A model generated the notes under the pieces. The model did no database searches. It saw only the letters and a program-made list of their open reading frames with translations, and had not been told where the DNA came from. A DNA stretch of 64,000 bases from Rhizobium sp. BT03. Its GTDB lineage: Bacteria > Pseudomonadota > Alphaproteobacteria > Rhizobiales > Rhizobiaceae. Made by a program: the position numbers and the translations under genes. The number at the start of each line of letters is the position of its first letter. Positions within the stretch are counted from its first letter, which is position 1. Positions 20,885 through 30,212 of the stretch are shown piece by piece. The stretch is from the NCBI RefSeq assembly GCF_030053155.1, contig NZ_CP125640.1, forward strand, positions 2,232,001 to 2,296,000, in the 5' to 3' direction.

Positions 20885-21775
20885 TTATTTCTGGCAGGTG
20901 GCGCAATAGAAGGTGGAGCGGCCCGCCTGGACGATACGGGCGACCGTACCGCCGCAGCCGGGCGTGCGGCAAGCCTGACCTTCGCGATCATAGACGGAGA
21001 AGGAGTGCTGGAAATAGCCGAGCGATCCGTCGGTCTGGATATGATCGCGCAGCGAGGATCCGCCGGCGGCAATCGCATCGGCGATGACATCGCGGATCGA
21101 GGCGACCAGCAGGTCGAGCTGCTGCTTCGGCCGGCCGCCTGCGGTCACCAGCGTGCCGGCGGCGCGGAGCGGCGAAAGATGCGCGCGCCAGAGCGCTTCG
21201 CAGACATATATATTGCCGAGACCGGCAATGTTCTTCTGGTCGAGCAGCGCACTCTTCAAGGGCTGCGCCTTGTCGCGGAAGCGTTCGGCGAGATAGGCGG
21301 CGCCAAGCTCGTTTCCGGTCGGCTCCGGGCCGAGATCGCGGAAGAAGGGATGGGCGGCGAGATCGGCGCGCTCCACCATATCCATGAAGCCAAAACGGCG
21401 CGGGTCGTTATAGACGACGCGGCGGGGGCCGCCCGGAGCGTCGAGATGAAAGACGACGTGATCGTGCTTCTCGTCCTTCGAGCGGGCATGATGGAATTCG
21501 CCGGGTGTCCCCGAGGCGACGCCCTCCTCGATGCGAAAAGAGCCGGACATGCCGAGATGGGAAATCAGCGTGTTGCCGTCGTCGAGATCGACCAGCAGAT
21601 ATTTGGCGCGGCGGCCAAGCCCGACGATGGTGCGGCCGGACACCCTGTCGGCGAAGGCCTCGGGAAAGGGAAAGCGCAGATCGCCGCGGCGCAGCTCGAG
21701 CCGGGCGACGCGAGCCCCCTCCATCGCCGGCGCCAGGCCGCGTTTCACCGTTTCGACTTCTGGCAATTCCGGCAT
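20885..21775 (-). CDS. mutM: Formamidopyrimidine-DNA glycosylase
   Basis: A base-excision-repair enzyme removing 8-oxoguanine and FapyG, with AP-lyase activity through its N-terminal proline. The mature N-terminus [13 protein letters not shown] is exact for the family, which fixes the start at ATG 21775; the frame runs ten codons farther upstream. The helix-two-turn-helix ([18 protein letters not shown]) and the C-terminal four-cysteine zinc finger (CRTPGCGG...FYCATC) are intact. It has 296 residues, is co-transcribed with the enoyl-CoA hydratase, and is divergent from ubiE. Confidence 0.96.
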   Translation of the reverse strand: MPELPEVETVKRGLAPAMEGARVARLELRRGDLRFPFPEAFADRVSGRTIVGLGRRAKYLLVDLDDGNTLISHLGMSGSFRIEEGVASGTPGEFHHARSKDEKHDHVVFHLDAPGGPRRVVYNDPRRFGFMDMVERADLAAHPFFRDLGPEPTGNELGAAYLAERFRDKAQPLKSALLDQKNIAGLGNIYVCEALWRAHLSPLRAAGTLVTAGGRPKQQLDLLVASIRDVIADAIAAGGSSLRDHIQTDGSLGYFQHSFSVYDREGQACRTPGCGGTVARIVQAGRSTFYCATCQK

Positions 21776-21924
21776 CTTAACCCATCTGTATCTAACGTGT
21801 TTCAACCGAGGACGATGTGCGCTATAGCGCCAGTGGTCCGCGGAGAGCGCGGCCCAGTGATAACGTCGCGCGCGGTCTTTCGCTATGGCTTGCGCGGCTG
21901 AATATCAAGGAACGGAGCAGTCTG

Positions 21925-22701
21925 ATGTCAGAAAGCCGCACTTCCGCCGATGGCGGCATGGAGACCTCCTACGGCTTCCGCGAGGTGTCTGACGGCGAGA
22001 AGCAGGGCCTCGTCAACCAAGTGTTCCACAAGGTCGCCAAACGCTACGACATCATGAACGACGTCATGTCGATGGGCATGCACCGCGCCTGGAAGGATGC
22101 GATGATTGCGGCGCTGAACCCGCGCAAGGAGCCGGGCTACAAGGTGCTCGACGTTGCCGGCGGCACCGGCGACATCGCCTTCCGCATCGTCGAGGCTTCG
22201 GGCCGGCAGGCGCATGCGACCGTGCTCGACATCAACGGCTCGATGCTCGGCGTCGGCGCCGAGCGGGCGGAAAAGAAGAAACTGTCAGGCAATCTGACCT
22301 TCGTCGAGGCCAATGCCGAGGAGCTGCCCTTCGAGGCCGCGAGCTTCGACGCCTATACGATCGCCTTCGGCATCCGCAACGTGCCGCGGATCGATGTCGC
22401 GCTGTCGGAGGCCTATCGCGTCCTGAAGCGCGGCGGACGGCTGCTGGTCTTGGAATTTTCCGAAGTCGACATGCCGCTTCTCGACAAGATCTACGACACA
22501 TGGTCGTTCAATGCCATTCCGCAATTCGGCAAGGCGATCACCGGCGATGCCGAACCCTATCAGTATCTGGTGGAATCGATCCGCAAATTCCCCAACCAGG
22601 AGAATTTCGCGGCAATGATCCGCCAAGCCGGCTTTTCGCGCGTCAGCTACACCAATTATACCGGCGGCATCGCCGCGCTGCATTCCGGCTGGAAGCTCTG
22701 A
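21925..22701 (+). CDS. ubiE: Ubiquinone biosynthesis C-methyltransferase UbiE
   Basis: A SAM-dependent C-methyltransferase of ubiquinone synthesis, 258 residues. Motifs are the SAM-binding [13 protein letters not shown] (about 74-86), [20 protein letters not shown] and [18 protein letters not shown], with the C-terminal [19 protein letters not shown]. The ATG at 21925 has a GGAGCAG Shine-Dalgarno; the upstream open stretch is not conserved-looking. It is followed by ubiB after 48 bases, a common pairing. Confidence 0.95.
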   Translation: MSESRTSADGGMETSYGFREVSDGEKQGLVNQVFHKVAKRYDIMNDVMSMGMHRAWKDAMIAALNPRKEPGYKVLDVAGGTGDIAFRIVEASGRQAHATVLDINGSMLGVGAERAEKKKLSGNLTFVEANAEELPFEAASFDAYTIAFGIRNVPRIDVALSEAYRVLKRGGRLLVLEFSEVDMPLLDKIYDTWSFNAIPQFGKAITGDAEPYQYLVESIRKFPNQENFAAMIRQAGFSRVSYTNYTGGIAALHSGWKL

Positions 22702-22749
22702 GGGAATGAGGGAAGAAAAGACAAACCTCCCTCGGCGGGGCACTGTGGC

Positions 22750-24324
22750 ATGAGCACATTCGGGGCCTATTTCCGCCTTTGGCGCGTCGGCTGGGTGCTC
22801 GTGCGCGAAGGCGTCGTCTCGGCGCTGCCGTCCGAGGGCCTGCCGCCTCCGGTGGCGCTCGCCAAATCCTTCGTGACGATTTTCGAGCGCAGCAAGGCGC
22901 GGCACCAGAAGCGCAGCGACCGGTTGGCGCAGGCCGTCGAGCGGCTCGGTCCCTCCTATGTGAAAATCGGGCAGTTCCTGGCGACGCGGCCGGATGTCGT
23001 CGGCGTCGAATTCGCCAATGACCTGTCGCAACTGCAGGACCGGATGGCCTTCTTTCCCTCGGCTGCCGCCAAGGCCAATATCGAAGGCTCGCTCGGGCGG
23101 CCGATCGGCGAACTCTATGCGAACTTCGACGAGCCGATTGCCGCCGCCTCGATCGCCCAGGTGCATCCGGCCGAAGTCGAGACATCGGCGGGGCGCAAGA
23201 AGGTCGCCGTCAAGATCGTGCGGCCCGGGGTACGCCAGCGTTTTGCCCATGACATCGAGGCGATGTATCTCGTCGCCCGTATGCAGGAGCGTTTCCTGCC
23301 TTCGAGCCGGCGGCTGCGGCCGGTCGAGGTGACGAAGACGCTGGAACAGACGACGAAGATGGAGATGGATCTTCGCCTGGAGGCGGCCGCTCTTTCCGAA
23401 ATCGCCGAGAATACCGAGAGAGATCCCGGCTTCCGCGTGCCGAAGGTCGACTGGGAGCGAACGGGGCGCGACGTCATCACCATGGAGTGGATCGACGGCA
23501 CGAGGATGTCCGATGTCGAGGGACTGCGCGCGGCCGGCCACGATCTCAACCTGCTTGCCGATACGCTGATCCAGTCCTTCCTGCGCCATACGCTGCGCGA
23601 CGGCTTCTTCCATGCCGACATGCATCCGGGCAACCTCTTCGTCGATGCGGGTGGCATGATCGTCGCCGTCGACATGGGCATTGTCGGGCGGCTCGGCAAA
23701 AAGGAACGGCGGTTCCTCGCCGAAATCCTCTATGGCTTCATCACCCGCGACTATATCCGCGTCGCCGAGGTGCATTTCGAGGCCGGCTATGTGCCCGGCC
23801 ACCACAATGTCGAGAGCTTCGCCCAGGCGATCCGGGCGATCGGCGAGCCGATCCATGGGCAGCCGGCCGAAACGATTTCGATGGGCAAGCTCCTGACGCT
23901 GCTTTTCGAAGTGACCGAACTCTTCGACATGGCGACGCGGCCGGAGCTGGTGATGCTGCAGAAGACCATGGTCGTGGTCGAAGGCGTGTCGCGCATGCTC
24001 AATCCGCGCTTCAACATGTGGAAGGCCTCCGAGCCCGTCGTCGGCGACTGGATCCGCACCAATCTCGGGCCGAAGCGGATCGCCACCGATCTCAAGGACG
24101 GGCTGAAGGCCGCGGTGAAGCTCGCCGAAGCCGTGCCGGAAATTGCGGCGAAGACCGAAAAATTCCACCACCAGCTTCTGCATATGAGCGAACACGGCTT
24201 ACGTTTCGACGAACAGACGGCGGAGGCGATCGGCAAGGCCGAGGCTCGGCACAACCGTTCGGCCAGGATCGCGCTGTGGATCATCGCATTGACGCTTCTC
24301 TATATTGCCTGGATGCTGAGCTGA
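22750..24324 (+). CDS. ubiB: UbiB (ABC1/AarF atypical kinase)
   Basis: A membrane-associated atypical kinase/ATPase needed for ubiquinone synthesis. The 524-residue protein has the KxGQ motif (YVKIGQFLATRPD, about 73-85), the AAAS loop (IAAASIAQVHPAEV), the catalytic DGFFHADMHPGNLFVD and VAVDMGIVGRL, and C-terminal hydrophobic helices ending LWIIALTLLYIAWML. It is downstream of ubiE. The gene ends just before an accessory region introduced by a repeat. Confidence 0.95.
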   Translation: MSTFGAYFRLWRVGWVLVREGVVSALPSEGLPPPVALAKSFVTIFERSKARHQKRSDRLAQAVERLGPSYVKIGQFLATRPDVVGVEFANDLSQLQDRMAFFPSAAAKANIEGSLGRPIGELYANFDEPIAAASIAQVHPAEVETSAGRKKVAVKIVRPGVRQRFAHDIEAMYLVARMQERFLPSSRRLRPVEVTKTLEQTTKMEMDLRLEAAALSEIAENTERDPGFRVPKVDWERTGRDVITMEWIDGTRMSDVEGLRAAGHDLNLLADTLIQSFLRHTLRDGFFHADMHPGNLFVDAGGMIVAVDMGIVGRLGKKERRFLAEILYGFITRDYIRVAEVHFEAGYVPGHHNVESFAQAIRAIGEPIHGQPAETISMGKLLTLLFEVTELFDMATRPELVMLQKTMVVVEGVSRMLNPRFNMWKASEPVVGDWIRTNLGPKRIATDLKDGLKAAVKLAEAVPEIAAKTEKFHHQLLHMSEHGLRFDEQTAEAIGKAEARHNRSARIALWIIALTLLYIAWMLS

Positions 24325-24397
24325 TCCGTCCTAAACATGCTGTGTTCGGCATTTGGGATATCCCATATGACGGAGGAGGCGCTTAGTCTCACCGTTG

Positions 24398-24510
24398 GAG
24401 CATGATGCCGAAAAGTGTAAGCGGTTTTCGGGCGACATCATGCTCTAGCTCTTTAATTTAGAACAGGATTCAGATTTTCGGCCGGACCGGCCTAAAATCA
24501 TCCTGTTCTA
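24398..24510. repeat. Double-palindrome repeat, copy A
   Basis: Two successive stem-loops: GAGCATGATG...CATCATGCTC enclosing GAAAAGTGT...GCGGTTTTCG, then AGAACAGGAT...ATCCTGTTCT enclosing GATTTT...AAAATC. A second copy, inverted and about 93 percent identical by eye, lies at 33748-33860. Copy A ends directly at the AGGAG Shine-Dalgarno of the lyase gene, so any promoter of that cluster must lie in or before it. Confidence 0.85.
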
Positions 24511-24523
24511 GGAGATATGGCAC

Positions 24524-26110
24524 ATGCAGCACGAACGCCTTGGCATCGAACTTTCCGGACGGCCGCTCGGTTTTGCCGAGATGGCGGCGATCGGTGCGGG
24601 CAAGGCGACGATATCGGCTTCGGCGACCGGCATGGCCCGCATCGCCATTGCCCGCGAGATCGTCGAGGATGCGATTGCCTCAGGCATGCCGGTCTACGGC
24701 TCGACGACGGGCGTCGGCGCCATGAAGGATGTGGAGTGGTCGGCCGACGAACTCGACACCTTCAACCTCGGCCTGGTGCGCGCCCATCATTTCGGCACCG
24801 GCACGCCCTTTTCCTGCAATGTCGTGCGCAACGCCATGGCGATCCGCGTCAATACGGCGCTGACCGGCCAGGTCGGCTGCACGCCGGAGCTGATCGAAGC
24901 CTATATCACCATGCTGAAAGCCGATCTGATCCCGGTGGTGCGCCGCACCGGCTCGATCGGCTGTGCCGATATCGGCCTGATGGGGCAGATCGGCGCGGTG
25001 CTGACCGGCGTCGGCGAAGCGGTCTATCGCGGCAGCCGCATGCAGGCAGCCGACGCCTTCCGGGCAGCGGGACTGGAGCCGGTGCGGATGGCGCCGCGCG
25101 ACAGCCTCGCCTCGCTCAGCATCAATGCGGTGAGCTTTGCCGCGGCTGCGGAAACGACGCGCAATGCCGCCGCCTCGATCCGCATCCTGCTGGCGACGGC
25201 GATGATGGCGGCCGGCGCGCTCGGCGCCTCCCGCGATCCCTGGAAGGCGGTGCGCCATGTCGGCACGGCGCGCGAGGCGCTGATCGGCGCCTGGCTCTGC
25301 AATGCCTCCGACGACTGGAACTGGCCGGTCGCGACGCATGTGCAGGATCCGCTCAGCCTGCGCATGATCGCCCAAGTGTTCGGCGCGGTCATCGAAAACC
25401 TGCTGTCGACAGGCCATAAAATCCTTGCCGCCACCGGGCGTTCGGACGACAATCCCGTCGTAGTCGAAGGCCGGGTGATGACCTCGGGCGGTTCGCTGCC
25501 GCTCGATGTGACGATCCTCTTGGAATCGGCCGCACTCTGCATGGCGCATGCGGCGCGCAACGCCTTCAACCGCTGCGTCATTCTCGGCAACGGCCAGCGG
25601 CGCGACCTGCCGGTCAATCTCGTGCCGCCAGGGCGGATCGCCACAGGTTTCGGGCCGATCATCAAGCTTGCCGGCGAGATTTTTTCGCGCGTGCTGTCGA
25701 TGTCCAATCCGGTGTCGGCGCAGTCGCTGGTGGTGGCCGCCGGGCTGGAGGACGAGGCGGCCTTCCTGCCCCTGGTCATCGAGCGCTTCGAGCGCCAGAT
25801 GCAGGCGCTGAAGCGTCTGGCAGCACTGGAGGCGCTGCTGTCTGCCCAGGCGATCGACATTCTCGGCGACGAACCGAAGGGGGTTGCCGCCATGCTCTAC
25901 GAGGTCGTGCGCAAACATGCGGATTTCTATACTGTCGACCGGCCGCTTTCGGCCGAGGTGGAGGCAATCGAGGAGGAGCTCGGCTCGGACGACTTCCTCT
26001 CGAGGCTGACCGAGCAGGTTCCGATCGCCTCCTTCGACGATTTCTTTGCCCTCGGGTCACTGGAGCATATCGAGGAGCGCCTGACCCACCACGAGGCGCA
26101 GGCACTCTGA
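24524..26110 (+). CDS. MIO-less aromatic-ammonia-lyase homologue, probable ergothionase
   Basis: A 528-residue member of the HAL/PAL fold. Family landmarks are present: YGSTTGVG (Tyr58), the carboxylate-binding QDPLSLRMIAQVFG (Arg280) and LEDEAAF (Glu409). Where true histidine ammonia-lyases have GSVGASGDLAP, with Ala-Ser-Gly cyclising to the MIO electrophile, this protein reads GSIGCADIGLMG (143-154), so the triad is Cys-Ala-Asp and no MIO can form. Ergothionases are the known MIO-independent branch; they eliminate trimethylamine from ergothioneine by acid/base catalysis. Lys381 in GPIIKLAGEIF and Glu409 are candidate catalytic residues. The ergothionase assignment is inference from the missing triad and the neighbours. 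A hercynine-like betaine is an alternative substrate. Confidence 0.7.
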   Translation: MQHERLGIELSGRPLGFAEMAAIGAGKATISASATGMARIAIAREIVEDAIASGMPVYGSTTGVGAMKDVEWSADELDTFNLGLVRAHHFGTGTPFSCNVVRNAMAIRVNTALTGQVGCTPELIEAYITMLKADLIPVVRRTGSIGCADIGLMGQIGAVLTGVGEAVYRGSRMQAADAFRAAGLEPVRMAPRDSLASLSINAVSFAAAAETTRNAAASIRILLATAMMAAGALGASRDPWKAVRHVGTAREALIGAWLCNASDDWNWPVATHVQDPLSLRMIAQVFGAVIENLLSTGHKILAATGRSDDNPVVVEGRVMTSGGSLPLDVTILLESAALCMAHAARNAFNRCVILGNGQRRDLPVNLVPPGRIATGFGPIIKLAGEIFSRVLSMSNPVSAQSLVVAAGLEDEAAFLPLVIERFERQMQALKRLAALEALLSAQAIDILGDEPKGVAAMLYEVVRKHADFYTVDRPLSAEVEAIEEELGSDDFLSRLTEQVPIASFDDFFALGSLEHIEERLTHHEAQAL

Positions 26111-26132
26111 TCTCAGCCTGGGAGGAAGCGTC

Positions 26133-27512
26133 ATGGACTTCGATCTCGTTCTGCAGGGCACGGTGGTGTTGCCCGACCGCATTCTCGAAGAAGGCTATGT
26201 TGCCGCCCGCGACGGCAGGATCGCCGAGGTCGGCCTCGGCGTGCCGCCTGCGGCGCGTGAACGGCATCTGCTCGGCAAAGCGCTGATCCTGCCCGGTGCG
26301 ATCGACGCCCAGGTGCACTCGCTTTCCCAGAAGGATCAGGAGGATTTCATCTGGTCGACGCGTTCGGCGGCGGCCGGCGGCGTAACAACGATCGTCGACA
26401 TGCCCTATGACGAGGGCGATCTCGTCTGCTCGGCGGCGGCGGTCAAACGCAAGATCGACCATGCTGGCCCGCAGGCGCGTGTCGACTTCGCGCTTTACGG
26501 CACGGTCGATCCGGAAGAAGGCCCGGCGCGGATCGGCGAGATGGTCGAGGCAGGCGTTGCCGCCTTCAAATTCTCGACTTTCGGCACCGACCCCAAGCGT
26601 TTTCCGCGTATTCCACCGGCCCTGCTCGACGCCTGCTTTGCCGCGATCGCGCCGACGGGGCTGACGGCAGGCGTGCACAATGAGGATGACGAGGCGGTGC
26701 GCAGCTATATGGCTGCGGTGAAGGCGAGCGGCATCACCGACTGGCGGGCACACGGCCTGTCGCGGCCGCCGATTACCGAACTCTTGGCGATGCATACGAT
26801 CTTCGAGACGGGGGCCGCCACCGGCTGCCCGGCGCATGTGGTGCACTGCTCGCTCGGGCGCGGCTACGATATCGCCCGTGCCTATCGCCGCGACGGTTTT
26901 GCCGCGACCGTCGAATGCTGCGTCCATTACCTGACGCTCGACGAAGAGAACGACGTCAAGCGCCTCGGCGGCAAGGCGAAGATCAATCCGCCGCTGCGGC
27001 CGCGCGCCGAGGTGGAGAAGCTCTGGCGGAAGGTGGCCGAGGGCGATGTCTGGCTGGTCTCGACCGATCATGTCAGCTGGTCGGAGAACCGCAAGACCAA
27101 TCCCGATATGCTCGCCAATGCCTCCGGCGTGCCGGGCCTCGAGGTGATGGTGCCGCTGTTCGTCAAAGGCGCCAGCGAACGCGGCATTCCGCTGACATGG
27201 GCGGCCCGGTTGATGGCGGAGAACCCGGCCAGGCATTTCCGCCTCGACCATATCAAGGGGGCGCTGAAGCCCGGCAAGGATGCCGATATCATCGTGCTGG
27301 AGCCGCGGGACGGCATCTATGACGCGTCTGCCAGCGGCAACAACGTCGTCGGCTGGAGCCCCTATAACGGCATTCGCCTGCCGTGGAGCGTTGCGGCCAC
27401 CTATCTCAGGGGCGAAAAGATCGCCGAAGGCGGCAAGGTGCTGGCCGAGCCCGGCACCGGCCGGTTCGTCCGGCCGCTGTCGCGCCAGGTCGTTGCCGGA
27501 GCGCTCGCATGA
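26133..27512 (+). CDS. Dihydropyrimidinase/hydantoinase-family amidohydrolase
   Basis: A 459-residue cyclic amidohydrolase. Metal-site residues appear at Lys146 (AAFKFSTFG, the carbamylated lysine), His182 (AGVHNEDDE), His238 (HVVHCSLG) and Asp312 (STDHVSW). The first motif, normally HxH after GxID, reads GAIDAQVHS, giving Gln60-x-His62. This loses one metal ligand, so a mononuclear or altered site is likely. In context it would open a hydantoin ring (hydantoin-5-propionate to N-carbamoyl-glutamate). It begins 22 bases after the lyase gene, with GGAGGAAGCGTC before the ATG. Confidence 0.78.
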   Translation: MDFDLVLQGTVVLPDRILEEGYVAARDGRIAEVGLGVPPAARERHLLGKALILPGAIDAQVHSLSQKDQEDFIWSTRSAAAGGVTTIVDMPYDEGDLVCSAAAVKRKIDHAGPQARVDFALYGTVDPEEGPARIGEMVEAGVAAFKFSTFGTDPKRFPRIPPALLDACFAAIAPTGLTAGVHNEDDEAVRSYMAAVKASGITDWRAHGLSRPPITELLAMHTIFETGAATGCPAHVVHCSLGRGYDIARAYRRDGFAATVECCVHYLTLDEENDVKRLGGKAKINPPLRPRAEVEKLWRKVAEGDVWLVSTDHVSWSENRKTNPDMLANASGVPGLEVMVPLFVKGASERGIPLTWAARLMAENPARHFRLDHIKGALKPGKDADIIVLEPRDGIYDASASGNNVVGWSPYNGIRLPWSVAATYLRGEKIAEGGKVLAEPGTGRFVRPLSRQVVAGALA

Positions 27513-28789
27513 GCCGCAATCTTCCCGTCGATGCCGGCCGGATCGCCGGGGATATCGAGGCGCTCGCCGCGATTACCGAGCCCGGCCATCCCTGGACGCG
27601 GCGGGCTTTCACGCCGCTCTTTCTCGAAGGCCGGGCCTATATCGAAGCGCAGATGAAGGCGGCGGGGCTGGAAACGCGGATCGATGCCGCCGGCAATCTG
27701 ATCGGCCGGCGCACGGGCCGCAAACCCTGGCTCGGCACGATCATGCTCGGCTCGCATTCCGACACGGTGCCGGATGGCGGCCGCTTCGACGGCATTGCCG
27801 GGGTGATCTCGGCGCTTGAGGTGGCGCGTGCGCTCAGCGACCGGGCGATCGAGCTCGACCACGATCTCGAGATCGTCGACTTCCTTGCCGAGGAGGTGAG
27901 TATCTTCGGCGTCTCCTGTATCGGCAGCCGGGGGATGACCGGGCAATTGCCGGAGGCCTGGCTTTCGCGCGTCAGCGACGGGCGCGACCTGGCCGAAGCC
28001 ATCGCCGAGGTGGGTGGCACGCCAGGCGTGCTGGCGCAGCAGAAGCGGCCGGATATCGCAGGCTTTCTCGAACTGCATATCGAGCAGGGACCGGTGCTCG
28101 AAGCCGAACGGGAGGATATCGGCATCGTCACCGCCATCTCCGGCATCACCCGCATCGAAATTGCCGTCGAGGGGCGAGCCGACCATGCCGGCACGACGCC
28201 GATGGACCGGAGGGCGGATGCGCTGGTGGCGGCCGCCCAACTGGTGCTCGACATCCGCAACGCCGCCGCCGAGCTTGCCAAGATGCCGGGCCACTTCGCC
28301 GCAACCGTCGGCGAATTCAGGATCGAGCCGAATGCCGCCAATGTCGTGCCGTCGAAGGTAGCGCTGCTGATCGATGGCCGCGCCGAAATCCGCGCCGATA
28401 TGGAAGCCTTCTGCCGCTGGCTCGACGGTCATGTCGAAAAGCTCGCCGACGCTTATGGCGTGACGATCAAGCCGCCGAGCCGGGTGTCCGACAATCTGCC
28501 GACGCCGGGCGATGCCGGGCTGCTTTCGACGCTGGAGGCCGCCTGCATCCGTGTCGGCGCCAAACACCGGCGCATGGCGTCGGGCGCCGGGCACGATACC
28601 GCCTGGATCGCCAAGGTGGCGCCGGCGGCGATGATCTTCGTGCCCTGCCGGGAGGGCCGCAGCCACTCCGCCGACGAATGGGCCGACAATGACGACATCG
28701 CGCTCGGCGCCGCCGTGCTGTTCGAGGCGGTGCGCGAGATGGACAAGGATTTGACGCGGGAGAAGGCCGATGGGACGCATACTGGTTGA
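27509..28789 (+). CDS. Zn-dependent N-carbamoyl-amino-acid hydrolase (M20 amidase family)
   Basis: A 426-residue amidase/hydantoinase-carbamoylase family member, like AllC and HyuC. Motifs: GSHSDTVPDGGRFDG (metal His and Asp), DFLAEEVSIFG (Glu-Glu pair), HIEQGPVLE, GRADHAGTTPMDRRADAL in the dimerisation domain and SGAGHDTAWIAKVAP. The predicted reaction is N-carbamoyl-L-amino acid to the free amino acid, CO2 and ammonia; the cluster suggests N-carbamoyl-glutamate. The start is the ATGA overlap with the hydantoinase stop. The downstream gene overlaps its end by 20 bases. Confidence 0.85.
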   Translation: MSRNLPVDAGRIAGDIEALAAITEPGHPWTRRAFTPLFLEGRAYIEAQMKAAGLETRIDAAGNLIGRRTGRKPWLGTIMLGSHSDTVPDGGRFDGIAGVISALEVARALSDRAIELDHDLEIVDFLAEEVSIFGVSCIGSRGMTGQLPEAWLSRVSDGRDLAEAIAEVGGTPGVLAQQKRPDIAGFLELHIEQGPVLEAEREDIGIVTAISGITRIEIAVEGRADHAGTTPMDRRADALVAAAQLVLDIRNAAAELAKMPGHFAATVGEFRIEPNAANVVPSKVALLIDGRAEIRADMEAFCRWLDGHVEKLADAYGVTIKPPSRVSDNLPTPGDAGLLSTLEAACIRVGAKHRRMASGAGHDTAWIAKVAPAAMIFVPCREGRSHSADEWADNDDIALGAAVLFEAVREMDKDLTREKADGTHTG

Positions 28790-29867
28790 GAAGGACGTGG
28801 AAGCCGCGGTCAAGGGCGGCTCCGTCTATGCCGCCGGCGGCGGCGGCTGGGCCGATCACGGAAGGATGCTTGGGCTTGCAGCCGTCAATGTCGGTAAGCC
28901 GGAGCTGGTCTCGATCGAGGAGCTGAGGGACGACGACTGGATCGCCACCGCAGCCGCGATCGGCGCGCCCGCCTCCACCACGCCCTGGGAAATGCAGGGC
29001 ATCGATTACGTGAAGGCGGTGCAGCTCTTGCAGGAGGCGCTCGGCGAAAAGCTGTCCGGGCTGATCATCGGCCAGAACGGCAAATCCTCGACCCTGAACG
29101 GCTGGCTGCCCTCGGCGATCCTCGGCACCAAGGTGGTCGACGCGGTCGGCGATATCCGCGCCCATCCCACCGGCGACATGGGCTCGATCGGCATGGCCGG
29201 CTCGCCGGAGCAGATGATCCAGACGGCCGTCGGCGGCAATCGAGCCGAGAACCGGTACATCGAACTGGTGGTGAAGGGCGCGACGGCGAAGATCTCGCCG
29301 GTGCTGCGCGCCGCCGCCGATCAATCCGGCGGCTTCATCGCCAGCTGCCGCAACCCGCTGCGCGCTTCCTATGTCCGTGGTCACGCCGCACTCGGCGGCA
29401 TCTCGATGGCGCTTGCGCTCGGAGAGGCGATCATCGCGGCGGAGAAACGCGGCGGAGCCGCCGTCATCGACGCGATCTGCAAAACGACGGGCGGGCATAT
29501 CCTCGCCGAGGGCGTCATATCTGGAAAGGACGTCGTCTACACCAGGGAAGCTTTCGACATCGGCACGGTCAGCGTCGGTTCGGGCGCAAAATCGGTGACG
29601 CTGCATGTGATGAACGAATATATGGCCGTGGACGATGCCGATGGCGGCCGGCTTGCCACCTTCCCCGCCGTGATCAGCACGCTGTCCCAGGAGGGCGAGC
29701 CACTCAGCGTCGGCCAGCTTAGGGAAGGCATGCAGGTCTTCATCCTGCATGTGCCGAAGGATATCATCCCGCTGTCGGCAAGCGTGCTCGATCCCACCGT
29801 CTATCCCGTCGTCGAGAAGGCGATGGGGATCGAGATCGCCCGCTATGCGCTAGCGGCGAGGGCCTGA
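28770..29867 (+). CDS. DUF917-family protein, candidate desulfurase or hydrolase step
   Basis: A 365-residue protein of the DUF917 type, often found next to hydantoinase genes. It has a Gly-rich start (VYAAGGGGWADHG), AAIGAPASTTPWEM and IRAHPTGDMGSIGMAG. No signal peptide or membrane helix is seen. The ATG lies 20 bases inside the carbamoylase gene behind GGGAGAAGG. In the ergothioneine route, one step replaces the sulfur of the thioxo-imidazolidinone propionate by oxygen; this is the only otherwise unassigned enzyme-sized gene, so I propose it for that step or as the true ring-opening enzyme. The function is unproven. Confidence 0.6.
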   Translation: MGRILVEKDVEAAVKGGSVYAAGGGGWADHGRMLGLAAVNVGKPELVSIEELRDDDWIATAAAIGAPASTTPWEMQGIDYVKAVQLLQEALGEKLSGLIIGQNGKSSTLNGWLPSAILGTKVVDAVGDIRAHPTGDMGSIGMAGSPEQMIQTAVGGNRAENRYIELVVKGATAKISPVLRAAADQSGGFIASCRNPLRASYVRGHAALGGISMALALGEAIIAAEKRGGAAVIDAICKTTGGHILAEGVISGKDVVYTREAFDIGTVSVGSGAKSVTLHVMNEYMAVDDADGGRLATFPAVISTLSQEGEPLSVGQLREGMQVFILHVPKDIIPLSASVLDPTVYPVVEKAMGIEIARYALAARA

Positions 29868-29870
29868 GCC

Positions 29871-30200
29871 ATGGCGCGCGATCGGGGACTGGAAGACCTG
29901 CTGCGCGAGGCACTCGGCGATCGGCCTGGCCTTGCCGAAAAATCCATGTTCGGCGGCTGGGCCTTCCTGCTGAACGGCAACCTTCTCTGCGGCGCGCGCA
30001 GTGACGGCATGTTGATCCGTCTCGGCAAGGGCAATGACGGCTGGGCGCTGATGCTGCCGGGCGTGATCCAGATGTCGATGGGTGAGCGGGTCATGCATGG
30101 CTGGGTGCGCGCCAATGCCGAGGCCTACGGCGACGATGCGCTGAGACGGCGTCTGCTCGATGCGGCGCTCGCCTATGTGGAATCGCTGCCGGGCAAGTGA
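29871..30200 (+). CDS. TfoX/Sxy N-terminal-domain protein
   Basis: A 109-residue single-domain protein with the TfoX-N pattern MFGGWAFLLNGNLLCGARSD near residue 24-43. Stand-alone TfoX-N proteins are common in alphaproteobacteria and of unknown role; the competence function of gammaproteobacterial TfoX should not be assumed. It starts three bases after the DUF917 stop, so it is in the same transcript. Confidence 0.8.
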   Translation: MARDRGLEDLLREALGDRPGLAEKSMFGGWAFLLNGNLLCGARSDGMLIRLGKGNDGWALMLPGVIQMSMGERVMHGWVRANAEAYGDDALRRRLLDAALAYVESLPGK

Positions 30201-30212
30201 CGACTGCGCTTT

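Noticed and set aside
22285..24195. Large minus-strand open frame opposite ubiE/ubiB
   Set aside because: High-GC shadow with no recognisable domain; the plus-strand genes are unambiguous.
24524..26110. Ordinary histidine ammonia-lyase hutH
   Set aside because: The Ala-Ser-Gly triad needed for MIO is Cys-Ala-Asp, and hutI and hutG are not present.
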